A stretch of 64,000 nt of DNA from Niastella sp. OAS944 (GTDB lineage: Bacteria > Bacteroidota > Bacteroidia > Chitinophagales > Chitinophagaceae): NCBI GenBank assembly GCA_024809215.1, contig JANUBW010000011.1, forward strand, positions 272,543 to 336,542, in the 5' to 3' direction. The notes beneath the pieces were generated by a model that saw only the letters and a program-made list of their open reading frames with translations, made no database searches and had not been told where the DNA came from. The position numbers and the translations under genes were made by a program. Of the stretch, positions 25,509-34,922 are shown piece after piece (within the stretch, counting starts at the first letter, position 1; the number at the start of each line of letters is the position of its first letter).

Positions 25509-26684
25509 CTATTTCTTATTCTGTCTTAACAATGCTTCCAAATAATAATAATCAGCATAATTGAGCGGCACATCTACTTCACTATTCGCAGGTTTTGAAC
25601 CGGTGCTGTGCAACAAGAGAAAACCTTTGTTATCCCCTATTGGCGAACGGTAACTTTTGGTAAGGCTTTGTAAAATGGTATTAGTTACAGACAGGTATTC
25701 TTTTTTGTTCTTACTGTATTTAGCCAATTCCAATAAACCTGACGCTATTACTCCTGCAGCAGATGCATCACGTGGTTCATTGGGAATAGCAGGCGCATTG
25801 AAATCCCAATAAGGTACTTTATCTGCCGGCAAATTTGGATGGGTTAGAATATACTTCGCAACATGCTCCGCCTGTTGCAGGTAAGCTATGTTTTTGGTTT
25901 CGCGGTAACACATGGTATAGCCATATAAAGCCCATGCCTGTCCGCGCGCCCAGGCAGATTCGTGCGCATAACCCTGGTGTGTATTTTTCTTTACCGCTTT
26001 ACCCGTCAGCGTATCATAATCAATTACGTGATATGAACTATAGTCGGGTCTGAAGTGATTCTTCATGGTGGTGTTGGCATGGCTTACCGCTATCTTGTAA
26101 AAAGAAGAATCGCCGGTGAGCCTGGTAGCTGCAAATAACAATTCCAGGTTCATCATATTATCGATGATAACCGGATAACCCCATTGTTCTTTATGATGGT
26201 CCCATGAACGAATACAGCCTACCGTTGGGTTAAAGCGGGTACTTAATGTTTTGGCCGACTGAATGATCACGTCTTTATACGCAGCCTCTTTTGTAATTTG
26301 GTAACCGGTACCGTAACTACAATATACTTTGAAACCCATATCGTGGGTACCGCCATTGAACTTTTCTTTTTCAATAAGTGCGGTATAGGTCTCTGCTTTA
26401 GTTTTCCATTCGGGTTTCTTAGTGAATGCATATAACATCCACAATTCACCGGCGAAGAATCCGCTTGTCCAGTCTTTGGAAGGCACCATTTTCAGTTCGC
26501 CATTTTCGAGGGTACGGGGTGCTACCAGTTCGGGTTTGGTTGTTCTTATTTCAGCCACATTGGTAAGCATTACCTGGGTTTGCTTTTCGGCATCGGCAAA
26601 TACCTGTGCTGTTTTTACAGCCTGCGCTTCGGCCATGAAGCCGGCAACCATTAAAGCAAAAGCACCATAGAGTTTTTTATGCAT
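25509..26684 (-). CDS. Unsaturated glucuronyl hydrolase, GH88
   Basis: 391 residues with a signal peptide (MHKKLYGAFALMVAGFMAEAQA) and an (alpha/alpha)6 barrel. GH88 hallmarks: SKDWTSGFFAGELWMLY (about 69-85), GTHDMGFKVYCSYG with the key Asp (about 115), IIDNMMNLELLFAA with the second Asp (about 175), and YAHESAWARGQAWALYGY. It removes the 4,5-unsaturated uronic acid left at the non-reducing end by polysaccharide lyases. Such a lyase (28597-29778) lies two genes upstream, giving a coherent lyase/hydrolase pair. It sits 6 bp after the GH29 stop and is clearly in the same operon. Predicted periplasmic. Confidence 0.92.
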   Translation of the reverse strand: MHKKLYGAFALMVAGFMAEAQAVKTAQVFADAEKQTQVMLTNVAEIRTTKPELVAPRTLENGELKMVPSKDWTSGFFAGELWMLYAFTKKPEWKTKAETYTALIEKEKFNGGTHDMGFKVYCSYGTGYQITKEAAYKDVIIQSAKTLSTRFNPTVGCIRSWDHHKEQWGYPVIIDNMMNLELLFAATRLTGDSSFYKIAVSHANTTMKNHFRPDYSSYHVIDYDTLTGKAVKKNTHQGYAHESAWARGQAWALYGYTMCYRETKNIAYLQQAEHVAKYILTHPNLPADKVPYWDFNAPAIPNEPRDASAAGVIASGLLELAKYSKNKKEYLSVTNTILQSLTKSYRSPIGDNKGFLLLHSTGSKPANSEVDVPLNYADYYYLEALLRQNKK

Positions 26685-26690
26685 CCTGTT

Positions 26691-28562
26691 TTATTTTCTT
26701 TGTGTTAGTTGTAGTTCCAGCAACTTCATTAACTCGCCTTTATCAATAGACACAGGTTTAATGGTAAGTTCATGAGTTCCGGCGGGCAAAGTTAATGTTC
26801 CGAGGTCCTCGTTAAGCACTTTTGTGACAGACCCGCTGCCGGTAATTTTTACTTCTTTGGAATAAGTACCGGTTTGCAGCACGAACGTTCCGCCATTACC
26901 TTCGCCGGCCAAATATTTCATATTGACGGTAAAACTTACCGGTTGGGTTGTACGGAAGGTCCAGCTTAACCACTGATCGTTTGTTTTCCAGTTCTGAACA
27001 TAATATTTATCGGTTTTTCCATCGCCGTAGCTAAAGCCCTTACCATGTAACTGTGCATCAAAAGCCAGCAGGCGCTGTTGTGGTACGTTTGATGCCAGTA
27101 CACGCACGCTATCGGTTTTCAATGCTCCCTTTAATTCAAGAACAATCACGGTAGCCATGGTATCGGGCATTTGTGCAGGCAGGTCGATCTCTATATCGTT
27201 CTCATTAAGGCGGCGTGTCGTTAATGTCTTTTTATTCGCCAGCAAGTATGTCTTGGCTGCATCGCTTTTTAAACCGCCCACATATAACTTTTTATTGGCC
27301 GGCCATTCGAACACATGCAGATATAGCTTATTTCCTTTTACCGTTGATACACCCCAGCTTTGCAACGGCAGCGGACTGGCCACCGAACCATAAATGCTTT
27401 CGCCGTTTATTTTCATCCAGGCGCCAATGCCTTTTAAAATAACCTGGTCTTTGCTATCGAACACGCCATCGCCTTTAGGGCCAATATTCACTAACAGATT
27501 TCCACCGCGCGAAGCCGACTTGGCCAGCAGATGCACAAAGTCGCGCACAGGCTTATGGCTGTTATCGAACTTATGATATCCGTATGATTCATTTGTTGTA
27601 GGAATGGCTTCCCAATCACCCGTTACGGGAAAGAATTCCAGCGGACGGTCGGCCGTATTCTTATAATCGCCAAAACTGATCTCTGCACTTCTTGCCAAGC
27701 GGCCATTTACCACTACATTTTTATCAGCCTCGCGAATGGCTTTCAGAATGCGTATATTTTCTGATAAGGGCAACTTTGAAGGTGTATCGAACCAAAGAAT
27801 ATCGGGATGGTATTTTGCCAGCAGTTCTTTTATTTGCGGGATCGTTTTTTCGTCAACATACTTTTGCGCTTTGGGCAATAACTCGGGATGAATATTAAAC
27901 CAATTAACGGCGCCATGTAATCCTTTATCGCCACCGGGATTATTATACTCCCAATCGTTACCCGGCGCATCGGGATGCTCCCAGTCGAAGGCATGCGAAT
28001 AATAGAAACCGAACTTAATACCGTATTTATGACAAGCCGCCGAAAGTGCCGCCATAGGATCGCGCTTCCAGGGCGTTTGTTGCATGATATTAAAGTCGCC
28101 TATTTTCGAATCAAACATCGCAAAACCATCGTGGTGTTTTGATGTAATGATCATATACTTCATACCCGCTTCTTTTGCCTGACGTGCCCAGGCATCGGCA
28201 TCAAACAACACGGGGTTGAACTGATGCGCCAACTGAAGATAATCGGCTCGCGTAATTTTTTCCTTACGCATCAGATGTTCGGCATACCCATCTACTTTTT
28301 TACCTTTCCACTCACCACCGGGCAATGAATAAATACCCCAGTGTATGAACATACCAAAGCGCGCCTGTTGCCACCATTGAATTCGCTCATCATGGTTCCT
28401 CATGGATTCTTTCCACCAACCATTTACAGCTTCATCAATGGCCTGTTTATCTCGTTCTTTACCCCGATTAAACATTTCTTTATCTTCATCGCCGTTTGTT
28501 TGAGAAAAGACGCTCAGTGATACTAAGCAGATTATTAGAATTAAGTATTGTTTTCGTATCAT
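26691..28562 (-). CDS. Alpha-L-fucosidase, GH29, with extra C-terminal domain
   Basis: 623 residues; signal peptide ends at VFSQ (about 21). The GH29 catalytic domain includes IQWWQQARFGMFIHWGIYSLPGG, IITSKHHDGFAMF and the nucleophile Asp in PDILWFDTPSKLP (about 260). After the usual beta-sandwich there is an additional carbohydrate-binding-like beta domain of about 130 residues (FSYGDGKTDKYYVQNWKTNDQWLSWTF to the end). It differs from the other two GH29s in this extra domain, suggesting binding to a larger substrate. Next to GH88 and the PL5/PL38-like lyase, it fits removal of fucose side chains from a uronate-containing chain. Periplasmic or surface location. Confidence 0.93.
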   Translation of the reverse strand: MIRKQYLILIICLVSLSVFSQTNGDEDKEMFNRGKERDKQAIDEAVNGWWKESMRNHDERIQWWQQARFGMFIHWGIYSLPGGEWKGKKVDGYAEHLMRKEKITRADYLQLAHQFNPVLFDADAWARQAKEAGMKYMIITSKHHDGFAMFDSKIGDFNIMQQTPWKRDPMAALSAACHKYGIKFGFYYSHAFDWEHPDAPGNDWEYNNPGGDKGLHGAVNWFNIHPELLPKAQKYVDEKTIPQIKELLAKYHPDILWFDTPSKLPLSENIRILKAIREADKNVVVNGRLARSAEISFGDYKNTADRPLEFFPVTGDWEAIPTTNESYGYHKFDNSHKPVRDFVHLLAKSASRGGNLLVNIGPKGDGVFDSKDQVILKGIGAWMKINGESIYGSVASPLPLQSWGVSTVKGNKLYLHVFEWPANKKLYVGGLKSDAAKTYLLANKKTLTTRRLNENDIEIDLPAQMPDTMATVIVLELKGALKTDSVRVLASNVPQQRLLAFDAQLHGKGFSYGDGKTDKYYVQNWKTNDQWLSWTFRTTQPVSFTVNMKYLAGEGNGGTFVLQTGTYSKEVKITGSGSVTKVLNEDLGTLTLPAGTHELTIKPVSIDKGELMKLLELQLTQRK

Positions 28563-28596
28563 GGATACAAGTTGTTCAGTTATTGGGTTGTTCAGT

Positions 28597-29778
28597 TTAA
28601 AGCCATATTAAAGGATGCCTTACTGGCAAATTCCTTATCACTTCTTCTACTGTTGGTTTGTGTTCCAATCCCTTCCAGGTCTTTAGCCATTCTTTATTAT
28701 CGTACGCATTGGCGCCAAATACAAGAAAAGGCTGGGCTACCGGCCAGTTTTCCCAATACATTACATCGGGCGTTTTTGGCCATTTGCTTTTATTGGCTAT
28801 GAAGGGTTGTAAATATTCTATTCCTTTTTTAATATTCCGTCCATCGGGGGTGGTATAGGCCCACAGATCATCTTCTTTTGTAGATAAGATCTGGCAAATG
28901 GTTGTCATGGCATCGAGGTTAAAGATCGAATAACCATAAGGTTTTGTTCTACGCAATTCCTGCGGAAAACTTCCATCGGCAGCCATTTGGTTTGGCAGTA
29001 ATACATTCTTATACCGGTCGGCACAAAAACGCATCAGCATTTCGTTATGGGTGAACCGGGCAAAAGCGGCCGTTTGCATTACCCAGCAGGTACCATGGTT
29101 ATTGGTAGCGTTCATTTCATCTTTACCGTATTGATGGGTAGTTAACCATTGCAGGTATTGTTCAAACCAACGCCTGATGGCTTCCAACGCCTGGCGATCC
29201 ATAACTTTTGCATTTTCCATTACCAATAATCCCTGCACTACTTCCATCAATTGAATGGTATCTATAATGCCAATACCCCTACCTGTGAACCTGCCCTTTA
29301 TAGCCTGTGCATATTGCAGGTTAGGATTCATGCGTGTTGCTGTGTCAACAAACCAGGCCTTGCAATGCATTAATACCCTGCTTACATATTTTTCATCGCC
29401 CGTTACCTGGTAAGCAGAAGCCAGCGCACCAACGATCTGGCTTAACCTGATCATTGCATGGCGATGCGCAACAAAATTCTCAGGGTTCGTCATGCCATCT
29501 CGTTGCACATATGGGCTATCAGGGAATTTTTCATTGGGCCACCAATAGTCGCCTTCTGAAAAGAAATCATGTTTGCCGCCGGCACTTCGTGGCGAGCTTT
29601 GCACCGTTACGGTAACCGGCTGTTGTTGCATTGCCCATGCCGCCTCCTGTAGAATTTGCTTTCGCAGTGTCTTTAGGACTTCGGGTTTGTAGTCTTTTGG
29701 TGCTTCTTTGTTAAATGATAGCAGGCCATTAGCGAGAATGGTTACTATTAAGCAGATGAATATTTTCTTTGGTTTCAT
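28597..29778 (-). CDS. Alginate-lyase-fold polysaccharide lyase (PL5/PL38-like)
   Basis: 393 residues with an N-terminal signal (MKPKKIFICLIVTILANGLLSF) and an (alpha/alpha) toroid of the alginate_lyase family. Typical segments: DYWWPNEKFPDSPYVQRDGMTNPE, NPNLQYAQAIKGRFTGRGIGIIDTIQL and NATNNHGTCWVMQTAAF (Asn-Asn-His catalytic region). It resembles PL38 glucuronan lyases more than Pseudomonas-type AlgL, but this is by impression. It cleaves a uronic-acid backbone by beta-elimination, producing unsaturated ends for the GH88 enzyme two genes down. It is a paralogue of the plus-strand protein at 46620-47819. Confidence 0.85.
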   Translation of the reverse strand: MKPKKIFICLIVTILANGLLSFNKEAPKDYKPEVLKTLRKQILQEAAWAMQQQPVTVTVQSSPRSAGGKHDFFSEGDYWWPNEKFPDSPYVQRDGMTNPENFVAHRHAMIRLSQIVGALASAYQVTGDEKYVSRVLMHCKAWFVDTATRMNPNLQYAQAIKGRFTGRGIGIIDTIQLMEVVQGLLVMENAKVMDRQALEAIRRWFEQYLQWLTTHQYGKDEMNATNNHGTCWVMQTAAFARFTHNEMLMRFCADRYKNVLLPNQMAADGSFPQELRRTKPYGYSIFNLDAMTTICQILSTKEDDLWAYTTPDGRNIKKGIEYLQPFIANKSKWPKTPDVMYWENWPVAQPFLVFGANAYDNKEWLKTWKGLEHKPTVEEVIRNLPVRHPLIWL

Positions 29779-29821
29779 AAGTTTCTTTTAATGTGGTTGA
29801 GGCTTATGGCCCCTCCCCAAA

Positions 29822-29850
29822 CCCCTCTCCGCCAGCTGGCGGATGAGGGG
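29822..29850. repeat. CCCCTC-(TCCGCCAGCTGGCGGA)-GAGGGG hairpin repeat
   Basis: The 16-bp perfect palindrome TCCGCCAGCTGGCGGA (29828-29843) is flanked by complementary CCCCTC / GAGGGG arms. The same palindrome is found at 32153-32168 and 52011-52026. It lies between the GH31 and lyase genes and could act as a transcript-stabilising or terminating hairpin. Confidence 0.75.
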
Positions 29851-29882
29851 CAATATTAAAGTATCCTGGTCATGGAGTTCGG

Positions 29883-32072
29883 TTAATGGCCCCCCTCCCC
29901 TGCCCTCCCCCGGTGGGGGGAGGGTTCCCTATTAGTCATATATTCAAATAATACATTGCCTACGGTGTTAGGCTTTCCTTTTACCGGTGCTGAAATGCTT
30001 CCTTTTAATTTACCATTCTTATCGCGCTCTACTTTTATTTCGCGCCAGCAGTAATCGCCTTTCTCGTAGTTATAGCTTTCGCCGTCATCGTCGTACAACA
30101 TATACTTTCCGGGCTTATCGCCATAATAGCGAACATTAAGATCAACTTTTTCTCCTGGCAGCGGCGCGTGTAACATAGGTTTCATCATAGGAATGATGCC
30201 CCCGTCTTTTACATACACCGGAATTTTATCTAACCCTGGCGTAACAGTTATAACCTGTCCATCGCCGACAAAAGCGCCGGTAAAGAAATCGTACCATTTA
30301 CCTTTTGGCAGTACCACTTTACGGGTTTGCTGTCCCGCAAATAATGGCGCTACCAGTAAATAATCGCCGGCCATATATTGATCTTTTATTTCTTTCGATA
30401 CCGCTTCAGCATATGGATTCTCTTCGAGGTTGGCATTACCATTCTCTTTTTTTGCTTCCTGTACAAATCCTTCCTCAAGGTTCATAGCCCTAAATGGCGG
30501 CAACCCTTCAAAATGATACCGCGCAAATGCACTATACCAATAAGGCATCATTTGCATACGTAACAATGCCAGCTGTTTTATAGGCTCAGCCACTTCATTA
30601 TACGACCATGGCTTGGTACCACTGGCCCATGCATTGATCATGGCCATTGGCGAAAACACTACCGTTTGAAAACGCCGCAGCCACTCCTCTCCTGTTTTGC
30701 TGGCCCGAACTTCAGGTGTCCATAACACTCCGGCAAAACCGCTATTAATAAGCGCCGTTATAAAATCTTCATGATTATAATAATCGTTATAAATAACATA
30801 AGGGAAGGAAGTGCCGCCCGCATTGGATGCACGCACTAACCCAAACGTTCTTTTATTCTGTTGATGAAAGATTGTTTCACTATACCGTTGAACCAGTAAG
30901 CCAAAGGTCTGGCGCATTTGTTCTGCAGGAATGCCAGAGGGAAAACTGGCCACATCGGGCCACAGGTAATGATCATAACCATCTACCTCATCTATCTTAT
31001 ACCCGCTTACACCTTTGGATACCTGATCTCGTTGCAACTGATCGAAAAATAACTTGCGTGCCTGATCCTGTGTAAAGTCGGGCACCAGTCCATTCCATAC
31101 CGTATGTGAACCGCTGAATGGAACGATCGCTTTATAAAATGGCGCTTCGGGTGATACGTATGGATTCGTCCAGAGATTTACGCGAATGTTTTCCTTCAGT
31201 AATCCTTGTACAAAACCAGCAGGATCGGGATAACGCACACTATCCCATGAAAAAGTACAGGGGTAGCTTTTGCTTTGCCAGCCTGGTTCAAGCCCTATAA
31301 AATCGAGCGGGAAACCTTTTTCGCGAAATGCCGTTACTTCTTTTTTTACTTCTTCAGCAGTATATAATGATTTCACTCGTTGCGTAAAACCCAATCCCCA
31401 GCGAGGTGGTAAACAGCCGCCACCATTGAACAGATTAAAACGCTTTACCGCATCTAACGCAGTGGGGCCGCCGAACACGTATATTTCCACGCCGGCAGCC
31501 GGCACCAATATTTCAACCGCATCGGAATATGGACGGGAACTCCAGCTTTTATCAGTATTGCGGTCTTTGGCCACCGGGGCATTCTTACTTTCTACCCGTA
31601 CGCCTGTTCCGGCATACACCGTTAAATACCGCGCTGAGTTGATGAACACACCATACCCTTTTGACGAAACATAAAACGGCGTGGGCGCATGCGTTCTTCC
31701 ATTATCTTTTCCGCCGTAATGATCAACATGTAATTGTAAGATCTTGCCACGCTGGTGAATGGTTTGAAAATTCAACCCAAAACCAAACAACTGCTCCTCT
31801 TTTTGCAAGGGGAAACGCAGGTACGTTTTTCCATCTACTACTTTTATAGAAATATCTGTTTGCGATAAAGGAAATGCCGCCTGCGTAATGGCAGATAAGG
31901 CTTCACGATTGGGTGTGGCGCCCGATGCCTTTAACAGATCATAACTTTCCGGCACACCCGCAGTTGCCTTCCAAACGCCCGGGGCGGTTTCGCTCCAGGA
32001 GATCTGGCTGTGTATACGACCTACGTTACCTATTAAAACAATAACCAGTAATATAATTTTTGCTCCAGACAT
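29883..32072 (-). CDS. GH31 alpha-glycosidase (alpha-xylosidase/alpha-glucosidase type)
   Basis: 729 residues from the ATG at 32072, which starts a signal peptide (MSGAKIILLVIVLIGNVGRIHSQ); the frame is open further upstream only through a dispersed repeat. GH31 features: N-terminal beta-sandwich with the FGFGLNFQTIHQRG segment, a TIM barrel with RWGLGFTQRVKSLYTAEEV and the nucleophile Asp in GYKIDEVDGYDHY (about 395). The C-terminal beta domains end with YMLYDDDGESYNYEKGDY. It removes alpha-linked xylose, glucose or galactose; the linkage is not predictable. The last 14 residues (after EYMTNR) are Pro/Arg/Gly-rich and encoded by a G/C hairpin repeat, so the native C-terminus was probably shorter. 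Confidence 0.88.
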   Translation of the reverse strand: MSGAKIILLVIVLIGNVGRIHSQISWSETAPGVWKATAGVPESYDLLKASGATPNREALSAITQAAFPLSQTDISIKVVDGKTYLRFPLQKEEQLFGFGLNFQTIHQRGKILQLHVDHYGGKDNGRTHAPTPFYVSSKGYGVFINSARYLTVYAGTGVRVESKNAPVAKDRNTDKSWSSRPYSDAVEILVPAAGVEIYVFGGPTALDAVKRFNLFNGGGCLPPRWGLGFTQRVKSLYTAEEVKKEVTAFREKGFPLDFIGLEPGWQSKSYPCTFSWDSVRYPDPAGFVQGLLKENIRVNLWTNPYVSPEAPFYKAIVPFSGSHTVWNGLVPDFTQDQARKLFFDQLQRDQVSKGVSGYKIDEVDGYDHYLWPDVASFPSGIPAEQMRQTFGLLVQRYSETIFHQQNKRTFGLVRASNAGGTSFPYVIYNDYYNHEDFITALINSGFAGVLWTPEVRASKTGEEWLRRFQTVVFSPMAMINAWASGTKPWSYNEVAEPIKQLALLRMQMMPYWYSAFARYHFEGLPPFRAMNLEEGFVQEAKKENGNANLEENPYAEAVSKEIKDQYMAGDYLLVAPLFAGQQTRKVVLPKGKWYDFFTGAFVGDGQVITVTPGLDKIPVYVKDGGIIPMMKPMLHAPLPGEKVDLNVRYYGDKPGKYMLYDDDGESYNYEKGDYCWREIKVERDKNGKLKGSISAPVKGKPNTVGNVLFEYMTNREPSPHRGRAGEGGH
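29903..29924. repeat. CCCTCCCCC/GGGGGGAGGG hairpin inside the 3' end of the GH31 gene
   Basis: The inverted repeat CCCTCCCCC-GGT-GGGGGGAGGG lies within the GH31 reading frame just before its stop. It encodes the odd Pro/Arg/Gly C-terminal tail and belongs to the same G/C-rich hairpin class as 32231-32254. Confidence 0.65.
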
Positions 32073-32082
32073 ATTAGAATGT

Positions 32083-32222
32083 TTTTCGTGAATCGGCAAT
32101 CGTGAATCGGCAATGAAACTCCATATTTTTGGCCTCGCTAATCGTGAAACGGTCCGCCAGCTGGCGGATGAAACGTGAAAGGGCCGCTCAATTTTGAAGC
32201 TCACGCTTTGTCGGCAATTGGC
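32083..32222. repeat. Dispersed repeat copy B with inserted palindrome
   Basis: On the minus strand it reads AGCTTCAAAATTGAGCGGCC, CTTTCACGTTTCA, then the palindrome TCCGCCAGCTGGCGGA (32153-32168 on plus), then CCGTTTCACGATTAGCGAGG and two GATTCACGATTGCC units. It is related to copies at 10218-10340 and 43683-43868; the palindrome replaces the CGTTTG found at that point in the other copies, so one repeat appears nested in another. It fills most of the GH31-GH95 gap. Confidence 0.7.
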
Positions 32223-32230
32223 CCCCCAAA

Positions 32231-32254
32231 CCCCTCCCCCGGAAGGGGGAGGGG
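32231..32254. terminator. G/C hairpin between GH95 and GH31 genes
   Basis: CCCCTCCCCC-GGAA-GGGGGAGGGG, a perfect 10-bp stem with a tetraloop. The plus strand continues CTTTTC and the minus strand TTTGGGG, so neither has a good T-run. It may be an mRNA-processing or stability hairpin rather than a classic terminator. Confidence 0.45.
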
Positions 32255-32353
32255 CTTTTCACCTAGCCAGATTTCGTTAATTTGTTAAAGTATTATTTTG
32301 TACTCCTTTATCAACACTATCAACTCTATCACCTTTTTAACTTCTTTGTCAAC

Positions 32354-34915
32354 CTACAAAGCAACAATAGTATACACTTCCCCCTTCTTCGTATCAAACT
32401 CAACAGTATACTCCTTTGCCACCTCCAGCGAAACCAACTTTGCCTGCTCATCTTTTTTATAAGGTGGTAATCCGTAGGAAGTATTTAAATTATTTGTGTT
32501 CGTACCGGCTGACGCTTTTGACGTTACTTCAACTACTTTAATGGGGCATGGCGCGCTTACCCGGCATGGCCCACCTAAATTAGAGGTGATAGTAGCCTTC
32601 GATAATTTTCCTTCTTTCCAATTAATAGCTACAGTAAAATTGCCGCGAGCCTTTATGCCACTAATGGAACCATTCTTCCAGGAATCGGGTAATGCGGGTA
32701 ATAAAGCCAACTCGCCATTATGACTTTGCAACAACATTTCAGTCATACCGGCTGTTGCGCCAAAATTGCCATCTATTTGAAAGGGCGGATGCGCATCGAA
32801 CAAATTGGCATACGTTCCGCCGCCACTCATAGCATCTCTTGTTTCGAGTGGATTGATATAAGTAAACGCATCGCTCAAGATCTTATACGCATGATTGCCA
32901 TCGTGCAAACGCGCCCACCAGTTTATTTTCCAGGCCATAGACCAACCGGTACTTACATCACCTCTGAAGATGAGCGATTGCTTTGCCGCCGCTGCCAGCT
33001 CAGGTGTAGTGGCCACATTGATCTGACTACCGGGATACAAGCCAAACAAATGCGATAAGTGCCGGTGTTTATCTTTAGGATCGTCCCAATCTTTGTTCCA
33101 CTCCTGCAACTGACCATACTGACCAATATGATATGGGTATAATTTCTCTTTGGCCTGTATCAACTGATTGCGAAATGCTTCATCGGTATTTAGTATGCTG
33201 CTGGTTTTTATAGCCGCAGTGAACAATTCGCGAATAATGCTCATGTCCATCGTAGTGGCCATACCAACCTGAAACTCTTTTCCTTTTATCTTCATGGTGT
33301 TCTCCGGTGAAGTAGAAGGATTGGTAACCAGGTAACCATTCGCCGGGTCGGTGATGAGCCAATGCAACATAAACTGTGCAGCCCCTTTTAGCAAGGGCCA
33401 GTTATTCTTTAAAAAATCTCTATCGCCTGTAAATAAATAATGCTCCCACAAATGCGTGCTCAACCAGGCGCCGGCCATTGGCCAGCAGCTCCAACGCGGC
33501 ATTCCTTTAGGGTCCCACTCATAACCACCGGGCGGTGAAGTTTTTGCCCACAGATCTGAATTATGATGTACCACCCAACCTTCGTTGATATTATAATTTA
33601 CTTTGGCTGTTTTGGCGCCATTGATGGCCAACTCTTTTAAAAAGCTGAACAATGGCTGATGGCATTCACTCAAATTGGTATTCTCTGCCAGCCAGTAATT
33701 CATCTCGGTATTTATATTGGTGGTATAGTTACTACCCCATGGTGGCTTTATGTGATGGTTCCAAATGCCCTGCAAATTAGCTGGTCTTGAACCTGGCCGT
33801 GAACTGGCGATGAGCAGGTATCGTCCAAACTGATAATACAAAACCTGTAACTGCTGATCGGTTGGCGCCGATGCATACTTCTTTAATCGCTCATCGGTAG
33901 GAAGCTTCAGCACATTCTCATCGGCACTTAATTTAAATTCAACCCTTTTAAACAAAGACCGGTAGTCGTTGATGTGCTCCGTCTTTAATTGTTCATACGA
34001 ACGCGCCAGGGCCTTTTGTAAAATGGCTTTTGCTTCAATGGAAGGGTCTTTGCCTTCGAGGCCCGGCGATTTATCAAAGCCATTAAAGCTGGTAGCTTCT
34101 GACAAATAAATAGTGACGGAATTGGCGCCTACCACGCTTAATTCTTCATCTTTTTGTTCAACGCGGCCGCCTTCTACTTTTATTTTTGCATGTACTTCAA
34201 AGTTCATGCCTTCGCCTTTCTCACCTGCAGAATCATACACTACCTGCTGTGGCTCAGATTCACGGTTCGCAACAAATTTGGGCGCTTTACCTTGCAGCAC
34301 CAGGTAATTGGCTGCTACAGTTTTTACTTTAAACTTTAATTGGCTGCGCAATTGTAACCGCCCACTGATAGCGCCTTTCTTATCGGCGGTAAGCCGCATC
34401 ACCAATACTTTGGCCGGGTAACTAATAAAAACCTCGCGCTGGTAATTTACCTCACCCAGTTGGTATCGCAGCGCGGCTACTGCAGTATTCAGGTCCAGAT
34501 CGCGATAATATGTTTTCGGCGTTACATCTTTCGCTGGTAAAAGCCATAACAGATCGGCCAGTGGTAAATAGCGGGCAGAATAAGGCCCCTGCATCTTTTT
34601 CCATAATGCCGCCGCCTTTTCATAATCACCATCAAATACTGCCTGCCGCACCTGGGGCAAAACAGTTGGGCCGTTGGGATTATTCCCTGCATCAGGATAA
34701 CCCGACCATAAGGTGTTATCGTTTAACTGAACCAACTCATCCTGGCTGCCCCATACCATAGCGCCGGTTTTTCCATTGCCTAATGGCAGGGCCTCTTCCC
34801 AGGCTTGCGCAGGTTTGTTGTACCATAACTTTAAACTAGGATCACTGGCCTTTTGCGCATACACAGCAATGCAAGCCAGTTGAATAAAGCAACAGATCGT
34901 TATTGATAGTTTCAT
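32354..34915 (-). CDS. Alpha-L-fucosidase, GH95
   Basis: 853 residues from the ATG at 34915, which starts a signal peptide ([21 protein letters not shown]); the frame extends 17 codons upstream without a signal-like start. The N-terminal beta domain has [27 protein letters not shown] and [17 protein letters not shown], the family hallmark. The (alpha/alpha)6 catalytic domain has [17 protein letters not shown] (Asn/Glu), [19 protein letters not shown] and [13 protein letters not shown], and a C-terminal beta domain follows. GH95 is an inverting fucosidase (usually alpha-1,2) and some members act on alpha-L-galactose. Next to GH2 and GH31 it points to a fucosylated, galactose-containing side chain. 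Seven bp separate it from the GH2 stop upstream. Confidence 0.94.
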   Translation of the reverse strand: MKLSITICCFIQLACIAVYAQKASDPSLKLWYNKPAQAWEEALPLGNGKTGAMVWGSQDELVQLNDNTLWSGYPDAGNNPNGPTVLPQVRQAVFDGDYEKAAALWKKMQGPYSARYLPLADLLWLLPAKDVTPKTYYRDLDLNTAVAALRYQLGEVNYQREVFISYPAKVLVMRLTADKKGAISGRLQLRSQLKFKVKTVAANYLVLQGKAPKFVANRESEPQQVVYDSAGEKGEGMNFEVHAKIKVEGGRVEQKDEELSVVGANSVTIYLSEATSFNGFDKSPGLEGKDPSIEAKAILQKALARSYEQLKTEHINDYRSLFKRVEFKLSADENVLKLPTDERLKKYASAPTDQQLQVLYYQFGRYLLIASSRPGSRPANLQGIWNHHIKPPWGSNYTTNINTEMNYWLAENTNLSECHQPLFSFLKELAINGAKTAKVNYNINEGWVVHHNSDLWAKTSPPGGYEWDPKGMPRWSCWPMAGAWLSTHLWEHYLFTGDRDFLKNNWPLLKGAAQFMLHWLITDPANGYLVTNPSTSPENTMKIKGKEFQVGMATTMDMSIIRELFTAAIKTSSILNTDEAFRNQLIQAKEKLYPYHIGQYGQLQEWNKDWDDPKDKHRHLSHLFGLYPGSQINVATTPELAAAAKQSLIFRGDVSTGWSMAWKINWWARLHDGNHAYKILSDAFTYINPLETRDAMSGGGTYANLFDAHPPFQIDGNFGATAGMTEMLLQSHNGELALLPALPDSWKNGSISGIKARGNFTVAINWKEGKLSKATITSNLGGPCRVSAPCPIKVVEVTSKASAGTNTNNLNTSYGLPPYKKDEQAKLVSLEVAKEYTVEFDTKKGEVYTIVAL

Positions 34916-34922
34916 GCTCGTC

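Noticed and set aside
29822..29850. Insertion-sequence end
   Set aside because: The palindromic hairpin has no transposase or paired terminal inverted repeats nearby; treated as a dispersed hairpin repeat.
32073..32204. N-terminal extension of the GH31 protein
   Set aside because: The 44 extra codons are encoded by the dispersed repeat, and a clean signal peptide starts at the internal ATG at 32072.
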